Positions 58,501 to 64,000 of a stretch of 64,000 bases of DNA are shown piece after piece (position 1 is the first letter of the stretch; each line of letters begins with the position of its first letter). The notes below the pieces were generated by a model. That model saw only the letters and a program-made list of their open reading frames with translations, was not told the DNA's origin and made no database searches. Source of the stretch: Ovis canadensis (Eukaryota > Chordata > Mammalia > Artiodactyla > Bovidae); contig NC_091260.1 of NCBI RefSeq assembly GCF_042477335.2, positions 45,837,001 to 45,901,000 of the forward strand. The letters run 5' to 3'. The position numbers and the translations under genes were made by a program.

Positions 58501-61500
58501 ACATTTCAGGGCAAAGAGGAGATTTTTGATGTTGTTTGTTTTAAATCACTGCATCTTTAGTATCTAATAGGTACCCTCAACAAATGAAAACATAAAGCAG
58601 AAGCTAGACCACTATTACACGTTTATTATAAATCCTACTTACCAAATTAACTACATGGTTGTTGTTCCTGTTGTTTTTCGTAGAAATAAAGGTAAGGTGA
58701 CAATTTAGCTCTTTTTTGAAATTCCAAGACATATCAAAGTACTTTGAATATAGTAGATGCTGAGTGGTTTTTACCGTAACATTATTTTAAAATATGGTAC
58801 AACATTTTGACAACTACAATTTGCTTTCACATAATCTCATATTTTAGACTGAGGAAGTAAGAGAAAGCTTACCTCTTATAAAAAAGTAAATTAATTCTTT
58901 CAGTCCATAGAGACATGAGGGCTCCCATCCATCAAATTAGTACATTTCATTACATCAAAGAGTTAAATAATTAAAAAACTAATTTTTTTCTATGTAATAC
59001 TAGAGTCAAGCTCAAAGTGTTTGAATTATTATGAACTGTACATTAACATGAAAATTACCATCAATCTGTCTCTGAGGCAAACCAGCTGTCGGGCAAAGTT
59101 CCTCCGAAGACATCAAACTCAACACTAAAGATGTATTTAGTTCTTCCAAACCTGGTCCAAACATGGCAAATCGTGGTTCATTCTGAATGATCAATGAGTG
59201 TAAAAATGAGGTGACAGCTCCATACATAGGACGGCTAGATTTTGAAGATCTTCTTGTATGTGGACAGCACATTTTATAGCTGTATAAAATTGTCACAATT
59301 AGAAAATTAACACAAATACTTACTTAGGCATTTATTCATTCAACAATATATAATGCATCGACAACTTGCTAGACAAGAGGGATACAATAGTTACTGTCCT
59401 AATCCTCATGGAGGGCAGTGGAGGACAGATACTATTATATCAATAATACATATGTCAAGCACCATGATAGTAAAAGCACAAGGTGCTATGGGAGTGGTAG
59501 TGGTTAAGTAACTGAGGAAGTCTTCCCCAGGAAGTGGTTACTTTCTATTTTTTCATTTAGATTCTCTCATGAAACACTTGGTCTAACATGTGTTGTAATG
59601 GTTAAAATTCACTACATAGAGCAGTGATTCTCAACCTGGGAAGATTTTGTACCCTCTGGGAACATCTGCTAATGTCTGGAGACATTTTTGTTATCACAAC
59701 TGCAGGGGGAGTAGGGCAGTGCTACTGACATCTAACAGATCATGGGATGCTATTAAACATGCTACAATGCACACACAAGACAGTTCCCATAACACCCGGT
59801 GCAAAATGTCAGTAGTGCAAAGACTGAGAAACCCTGCACTAAACTACATAGATAGCATAAATATGTCCTTAGAGGTAGAAAAGAAAAAAAAAATACTAAA
59901 AGCTGCCAATATAACTGAATTTCTTAGAGTACTTCCATTAACACTAACAGTTCAATAAGTACTTATTACAGGTTACCTAGAAAACTAAGAATCGTGTGAA
60001 AGAAACAACTTTTTCAATAGCCATAAATTTCTAAACAAGTGATTCAACATGTCATTGAAAATTAAAACAAAGTTGCTCAAATCTAAATAAAACCTAAAAC
60101 TCTTCAAGTCAAGCTGGTTAAGACAATCACTAACTTTATAAGAAAATCATCTTTACTTAGGAATCTTGTAATTTAACAAGGAAAAAAAAAAGTCAATGTT
60201 GCAGCTGGGTAGATTCGGCCAAGCCTCACTTTAATTAGTCATATAAGCCACTTATAGTCTGAACTTCAGTTTTTAAAATTTGCATTATTTGAGCAATAAC
60301 AATCAACCCAAGATCACAAGAATCAGAAATAATTTATATGCTCACAAATGGTCATGTTGTTTGCCACTAAATCGTTTCTCTCCAACCCCATGGACTGCAG
60401 CCCGCCAGGCTCCCCTGTCCTTGACTATCTCCCAGAGTTTGCTCAGATTCATATCCATTGAGTCAGATCACAAATGTTCGTTACTATGATTATTACCATC
60501 CCTATGAAAACATGGTTCCACAGCACCACTGATACACCTGATGTCTTGGCTGGCTGTGGGACAATGTAGAAGTAACCAGCAACTGAGACTACAGTGCTGT
60601 GCTGTTTAGCCACTAAGTCGTGTCTGACTTTTGAGTACCTGTGGAGTATAGCCTGCCAGGCTCCTCTGTCCACGGGATTTTCCAGGCAAGAATACTGGAG
60701 TGGGTTGCCATTTTCTCCTCCAGGGCATCTTCCTGACCCAGGGATTGAACCTGCATCTCCCGCACTGCAGAAGGATTCTTTACCACTGAGCCATCACTTG
60801 TTAAAATTATACACATGCATATTTTAGTCAACGAGTCTCACAGGACTTGATGTAATGGCATCTGTATTGGAATAAGGATTCTAAATAACTTAAAATATGG
60901 GGGAAAAAATTAAAACCACATGTAGCTAGTAAGTCTAGCACAGGAAAACAATCCTCACCTAAAGCATAAATATTCTTTTTTTTTAGGTGCTATCTTCTGT
61001 CACAGACTTTTTTTTTTTTTTGGCTCTACAGTAGGTCCTAAATGATGTTATTTAACCTAATCCCCAATTCTTACAAAAGGACCCTTAGACCCAAAATTCA
61101 TGCTACAAATTTGTAGGAGGACCAAGACTAACTTAGGCTACTGACTTGCTATAATCAAATTAATATCTTCTTTTTAATTCATAAAACTAGATACTTACAC
61201 TGCCATGTAGTCAAAAAATGCACCATTGGTAACCTCAGATATAGGCTTTTTTAAGATTTCTAGATCTGGGAGAGACTTCCAGTCAACAGAAGACCAAGAA
61301 GGAAGATCCCGCAACAGAAAATATCTCCACAGAATTGGATCTCGGACAGTTTCATTCCAATAATGACTTGTACTTCCCAACTGACACAGATCATGAGGTG
61401 AAAGAAATGACAAAATATATAGCTGTACATCAATCTGAAACAGAGGGAAGCAGCAGGTAGATAAAGGGGATGAATAATTTACCTTGGCAGATAGGTTTTT

Positions 61501-62853
61501 TTGAAAAATAAATTATAAATTAACAATTATACTGGGAAACTAAAGGTCAACTGAACAATCTATCATTTTAATAATTAAATTTATCACAATAAATTACAAA
61601 ATTAACAAACAATTTTTATACTAAATAGCAAAAGATCAACTTAAGTCATTATCTTTAATAATGAAATTTACCATGCTGAAGTTAATTTCCTGCCTCAGGG
61701 TAGAATCATAATGAACACTTCATTTTGACACACTGAAACATTCCTGAAAAACCACCCATTGTTCTGGTATTTTTCAAGCAAAATAATCAGTTTATTTAAT
61801 TTCTCCTCATGAATATTCTACCACGTTATTTGCATTAAATTACTTAATGAAATAATATATTCTTCAAAATAAAATCTTTATCAAGTGAACAAACTTCTGA
61901 TTTTATCATTAGATCAAATCAAAGAGTATATCTGTCACCTGTGTTCTGTAAAACTCTGTTAACTCTACAAGGAGAAGCGTGGAGGAAATTTAAGCCTGCA
62001 GTTTTCAATTTCTGATGTACCTCAGAGGGAAGTGACAACAGTCCAGCTAAGATACAGAATTTTAATTTCTAAGATATTCTTCTCTCGCCGTTTTCCCATC
62101 TTTCTAAAAAGTTTAACAAAGAATGAAGTATGTAATTCTCAAGGCCTGCTGTAACTTGAGGCCCTTGTAACTTAGTTACTTAATTTCACTTGTGGGTTCT
62201 GTTACTTGAAATACACGGTAAGACTAGCCGCAAAACCGTCAGTGTGTTTTGATATGAGAAGCCTAGGATGAATGATGCTGCGAACACAGACGCTGAATGC
62301 TGTCCATGCTTTCCAAGAATGTCTGGAATGGTCTCAGCATTTCCTCAACCGGATGTTCAGGGTGCCTCAGTCCCCAGGCTCGTTCTGGGGGAGAAAACCT
62401 GCGGGGGAGCTGGCAGGTTACCAGGGCGCTCCTTGCAGGCGGGTTTCACAGCAACCTTCGGTCCGGCTGCCAGGCACCAAGCGTCAACGCTAAGGCGTCT
62501 CTTTTCAACTGCTGCCCCACAGGTGGCGACAACGCCCGTAAAGCTGCATGGACCGAGCCAGACACAGGCTGGGCCCAGCGGGCTACCCCCTCCCCGGGCC
62601 CTCAAGAGGCCGCCCCAGCGAGGGCCCCTCCCTCGATTCCTCGCGGGCGGCGACCGACGCTCACCGGCAGCCGCGTCAGAGAACTGGCCTCCTCGTCCGC
62701 CTCCTCTGCGGAGGCCCTCGGAGCCGCCCTCTCCTTGCCAACAGACTGCCAGAAGTTCCTCCAGCCGCTAAGGAAGGCCGCCTCCAGGCGGCCCCAGTCG
62801 CTGTGAGAAGGCTGAGGAGAGCTCCCTCGGCTGCCAGGGTCGCTTCCTGCCAT
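49434..62853 (-). CDS. FBXO4: FBXO4, F-box only protein 4 (seven coding exons, 387 aa)
   Basis: Substrate receptor of an SCF (SKP1-CUL1-F-box) E3 ubiquitin ligase in cytoplasm and nucleus. From the family, known targets are the telomere protein TRF1 and, with alphaB-crystallin, cyclin D1. The joined exons give 1,164 bp with no stop, the same 387-residue length as the human protein. Residues 1-58 are a low-complexity N-terminus with S-S-P at 11-13; the equivalent Ser12 in human is a GSK3 site that promotes dimerisation. The F-box spans about 59-102 ([19 protein letters not shown]). The rest (about 140-387) is the substrate-binding domain, an atypical small-GTPase fold in the TRF1 complex structure. 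The start is secure: ATG in GCAGCCATGG, with an in-frame TAG three codons upstream (62860-62862). Intron sizes from 5': 1230, 1919, 4863, 111, 3750 and 383 bp. All have GT/AG borders. Confidence 0.98.
49907..50082 (-). CDS. FBXO4: FBXO4 coding exon 6 (residues 300-358)
   Basis: 176 bp. Acceptor CATTCCTTAG, donor GTAAGG. Encodes [18 protein letters not shown], then [17 protein letters not shown] and PWM. It ends in phase 0. Confidence 0.97.
50485..51058 (+). repeat. Old mammalian interspersed repeat in intron 5, family uncertain
   Basis: Begins GGTGGGCAGAATTCTAAAAT and ends with TTTTTAAGCCACCAGG and CAGTAATTTGTTATA. I know this arrangement as a widespread mammalian repeat about 0.5 kb long, but cannot name the family safely. 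Confidence 0.6.
52015..52204 (+). mobile_element. hAT-type DNA transposon remnant
   Basis: GCCCATTCATTCACAAAC, CTATCTATGGCTATTTCTGC and AGAGCTGAGTAACTG match the middle of a common mammalian hAT-derived non-autonomous repeat. Family name uncertain. Confidence 0.6.
52283..52597 (-). mobile_element. CHR-type SINE, reverse
   Basis: Reverse copy ending at its head GAGCCACCAGGGAACCC. Internal CTAGTTGTGGCAAGTGGGGG and CTCAGTAGTTGTG units. Confidence 0.9.
53530..53690 (+). mobile_element. MER20-like hAT element, diverged
   Basis: CAGTGTGCATCAGAATTCTG at the start, CACAGGTGATCCTAACGC and GGTCTGAGAAT at the end. Confidence 0.65.
53833..54008 (-). CDS. FBXO4: FBXO4 coding exon 5 (residues 241-300)
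   Basis: 176 bp. Acceptor TTCTTATAG, donor GTAAGC. Encodes [18 protein letters not shown], then [17 protein letters not shown] and ANAEAHK. Confidence 0.98.
54120..54195 (-). CDS. FBXO4: FBXO4 coding exon 4 (residues 216-241)
   Basis: 76 bp, too short to stand out as an open frame. Acceptor CTCCTTTAG, donor GTAAGG. Encodes [15 protein letters not shown] and [10 protein letters not shown]. Only a 111-bp intron separates it from exon 5. Confidence 0.97.
54700..54840 (+). mobile_element. MIR SINE, diverged
   Basis: CTGTGAGCCTTGGTTTTGAC, GGGTTATTGTAAGCATTAC and AACAGGTGCCAAATATTAC follow the MIR core order. Confidence 0.65.
55005..55653 (+). mobile_element. Old L2-like LINE in intron 3, split by Bov-tA
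   Basis: Text such as TGAACTTCTGTAATCATTTC, CAGCAGTTGGAGAGATTG and CTTCAAAGCTGCTGCTCTTC resembles L2 3' coding sequence. It continues after the SINE at 55232-55441. Confidence 0.5.
55232..55441 (-). mobile_element. Bov-tA SINE
   Basis: Well-preserved reverse copy: GTGCTTAGTCACTCAACTG to the head GAGCCACCAGGGAAGCCC. Confidence 0.95.
55654..55831 (+). mobile_element. BovB 3' tail
   Basis: 178-bp 5'-truncated copy from GGGAAAGATGGAAGTCAGG to GTAACTGAACAACAACC, antisense to FBXO4. Confidence 0.9.
55966..56881 (+). mobile_element. BovB LINE, young-looking, 5'-truncated
   Basis: Starts ACGTCAAGGCTGTATATTG and ends in four CTGAA units. An open stretch at 55913-56476 (187 codons) keeps the YADD loop and following domain. 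A one-base deletion near 56449 shifts to the frame 56473-56775. Several CpGs survive, unlike in older copies. It lies in intron 3, antisense to the gene. Confidence 0.95.
57405..57485 (+). repeat. MIR/L2-type terminal fragment
   Basis: TTCATTTATTCATCAAATAC and CTATGTGCCTAGCACTAC are the common ending of old mammalian CORE/L2 repeats. Confidence 0.5.
57516..57818 (+). mobile_element. CHR-type SINE
   Basis: GACTTCCCTGGTAGTCCAG head, repeated CAACTAC units and an end at GGCAGCCAAAAATAG. Confidence 0.93.
58130..58600 (+). mobile_element. Old L2 LINE 3' region in intron 3
   Basis: GGAGCCAGAATAATCTATC, CAAATCCTTCAATATAATGC, CTCACTTGGCCCCACTC and CTAATAGGTACCCTCAACAAA follow the L2 3' order. Confidence 0.65.
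59059..59279 (-). CDS. FBXO4: FBXO4 coding exon 3 (residues 142-216)
   Basis: 221 bp. Acceptor TTTTATACAG, donor GTAATT (weaker than consensus). Encodes [15 protein letters not shown] to PQRQIDG, the linker and start of the substrate-binding domain. It leaves in phase 1. Confidence 0.98.
59622..59836 (+). mobile_element. MER5A-like hAT-Charlie element
   Basis: Starts CAGTGATTCTCAACCTGG and ends GACTGAGAAACCCTG (inverted termini), with AATGTCTGGAGACATTTTTG inside. In FBXO4 intron 2. Confidence 0.9.
60351..60467 (-). mobile_element. BovB 3' tail, 117 bp, with TSD
   Basis: GTCATGTTGTTTGCCACTAA to CATATCCATTGAGTCAGA. The 9-bp direct repeat TCACAAATG flanks it (60342-60350 and 60468-60476). Same orientation as FBXO4, in intron 2. 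Confidence 0.92.
60596..60799 (-). mobile_element. Bov-tA SINE
   Basis: Reverse copy from GTGCTGTTTAGCCACTAAG to CCACTGAGCCATCAC, in FBXO4 intron 2. Confidence 0.92.
61199..61434 (-). CDS. FBXO4: FBXO4 coding exon 2 (residues 64-142)
   Basis: 236 bp. Acceptor CTGTTTCAG before ATTGATGTACAG; donor GTAAGTAT. It carries most of the F-box ([15 protein letters not shown]) and ends in GAFFDYMAV. It leaves in phase 2. Confidence 0.98.
62665..62853 (-). CDS. FBXO4: FBXO4 coding exon 1 (residues 1-63)
   Basis: 189 bp ending LTRLP, phase 0, donor GTGAGC at 62664-62659. It lies in the CpG island. [12 protein letters not shown] is the most conserved block. Confidence 0.96.
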
Positions 62854-62903
62854 GGCTGCCTACGCCTGTCCGGACGCGCCGCAGAGTGACGCGACGCAAC
62901 CGC

Positions 62904-62913
62904 GCCCCGCCTC
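62904..62913 (-). promoter_or_regulatory. GC box (Sp1-type) upstream of FBXO4
   Basis: GAGGCGGGGC on the coding strand, 51-60 bp before the start codon. A GTCGCGTCAC block lies closer to the ATG. Motif match only. Confidence 0.5.
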
Positions 62914-63279
62914 CTCCCCCTTCCCTTCCCCCTCCCCGCTCCGCTCCCTGCGTTTCCCCCAACCTCCTGCCCTCCTGCCCCGGTCCCACCTCAGAAGAAG
63001 CCTCCAGAGCCCGGGAGAGAAAGGAGAGATGGCCCAATTGAGCGTGGTTCCCAGCGGAGCTTGAAGCTCCCACCAGAAATCACTGCGCCCCTCACTTAAG
63101 GCCGCAACCTCAGGCGCTCTGACCTCACCCACTGATATAAGATCTCTCGCCCTTTGCCCCTCTATAACTGCGTTACTTCACCCAAGGGTGTCCTTCTGTG
63201 TGGAACTCATTTCCTCTTTGCCTGGGTCTGGGCGACTCTTACTTATGCAATAGCTGGCCGTCTACACTATTTGGTGCTT

Positions 63280-63468
63280 AATGCCTGATGCTGGGAAAGA
63301 CTGAAGGCAGGAGGAGAAGACAGAGGATGAGATGGTTGGATGGCATCACCAACTGATGGACATGAGTTTGACCAAGCTCCTGGAGTTGGTGATGGACAGG
63401 GAAGCCTGGTGTACAGTAGTCCATTGGGTCACAAAGAGTCGGAAGGGCTGAGCCACTGAACTGAAAGT
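63280..63468 (+). mobile_element. BovB 3' tail upstream of FBXO4
   Basis: GGGAAAGACTGAAGGCAGG to GCCACTGAACTGA; 5'-truncated, about 0.2 kb beyond the CpG island. Confidence 0.92.
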
Positions 63469-63684
63469 GAAACCTGGTTTAACTTACTGTCAACCTGCAG
63501 TTTCCAGGACGTACAGCTACCCATTCTCTTCGTGAAAACAATCAACTATGGAGATTTCTAAATTTCAGAATCAGCCTCTGCCCACCATTGTCTTATCTCA
63601 ATTGTTAAAACATTCTCTCATGTATTACCCAAATCACCCATATTAAAAAAATCCTTTTTCTTGTTGCTGTTGCACACTTTTTGA

Positions 63685-64000
63685 AGTATTGACTTATAAC
63701 GTGTTAATTTCTGGTGTGCAGCAAACTGACGCAGTTATATGTATATATATACTTTATATGTATATATAAACTTTTTTATATTCTTTTCTGCTACAGTTTA
63801 ACACAGTTCCCTGTGCTATTCAGTAGGATCTTGTTGTTTATCCATTCTATATATAATAGCTTGCTTCTCCCCCTTCATCCCTCCCCCACCCCCTATCCCT
63901 TCACCCGAAAGTCTGTGGTCCATCTCTGTGAGTCTGTTTTGAAGATATGTTCATCTGTGTCACGTTTTAGTTTCCACACATAAGTGATATGGTATTTGTC
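63685..64000 (-). mobile_element. L1 3' UTR, reverse, continues past window
   Basis: GGTGTGCAGCAAACTGACG, GTAGGATCTTGTTGTTTATC and CATAAGTGATATGGTATTTG match a reversed artiodactyl L1 3' end, the same class as 15735-16562. Cut by the window edge. Confidence 0.88.

Larger units (their letters stand above)
62380..63060 (-). promoter_or_regulatory. CpG island, FBXO4 promoter and exon 1
   Basis: The only CpG-dense segment in the window, covering the start of intron 1, exon 1 and about 200 bp upstream. No TATA box is evident upstream of the ATG. It fits a TATA-less housekeeping promoter. The transcription start cannot be placed from sequence alone. Confidence 0.85.

Noticed and set aside
62268-62806. 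Overlapping plus-strand open frames of 167, 169 and 113 codons at the CpG island
   Set aside because: GC-rich DNA lacks stops by chance. The frames overlap FBXO4 exon 1 on the other strand, are proline/arginine-rich, and have no recognisable domain.
1-64000. CRISPR arrays, bacterial defence, phage or operon-type systems
   Set aside because: The window is mammalian nuclear DNA. Regular short repeats seen are SINE tails, microsatellites or L1 5' UTR monomers.

Overview
This window is nuclear DNA from a ruminant, most likely a bovid. The evidence is about sixteen BovB (RTE-clade) LINE copies covering roughly a quarter of the sequence, many Bov-tA/Bov-A2 SINEs, CHR-type artiodactyl SINEs, ruminant-type L1 elements and a ruminant-type mariner. 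Base composition is AT-rich except for one CpG island near the right end. Species cannot be fixed from the sequence alone.

Right part (about 49.4-63.1 kb): one protein-coding gene, FBXO4, lies entire on the minus strand. All seven coding exons could be placed with canonical AG/GT borders and matching phases. They give an uninterrupted 387-residue F-box protein (1,164 bp CDS including stop). The first exon sits in a CpG island (about 62.4-63.1 kb) that is presumably the promoter. The gene product is the substrate receptor of an SCF ubiquitin ligase. The introns carry old MIR, L2, hAT and L1M remnants plus younger BovB and SINE copies.

Left part (1-49 kb): no host gene was recognised. Comparison with the known mammalian order (RIMOC1/C5orf51 - FBXO4 - GHR) suggests this is the gene-poor interval downstream of FBXO4 towards GHR; that is inference. 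The region is a dense stack of retrotransposons. Every BovB and L1 copy seen is broken (truncated, frameshifted, inverted or internally deleted).

The most informative structures are insertions whose history can be read from target-site duplications (TSDs). (a) Two BovB elements (2606-6737 and 30189-32065) and one L1 (19633-21399) have an inverted 5' part and share one TSD pair each, the signature of twin priming. (b) A multilayer nest at 38603-47364 is a Tigger1/MER2-like DNA transposon split by a mariner, which is split by a BovB, which is split by a solo LTR. The same Tigger also holds a Bov-tA, an internally deleted L1 with its 5' end, and a Bov-A2. (c) That L1 joins ORF1 to the end of ORF2 inside one TSD pair, so the deletion probably preceded or accompanied insertion.

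I found no prokaryotic system, CRISPR array, RNA gene or new multi-gene system. Interest lies in the retrotransposition structures and one CTCF-like motif in the intergenic part. Repeat family names are from recognition of characteristic sequence, not from a database run.
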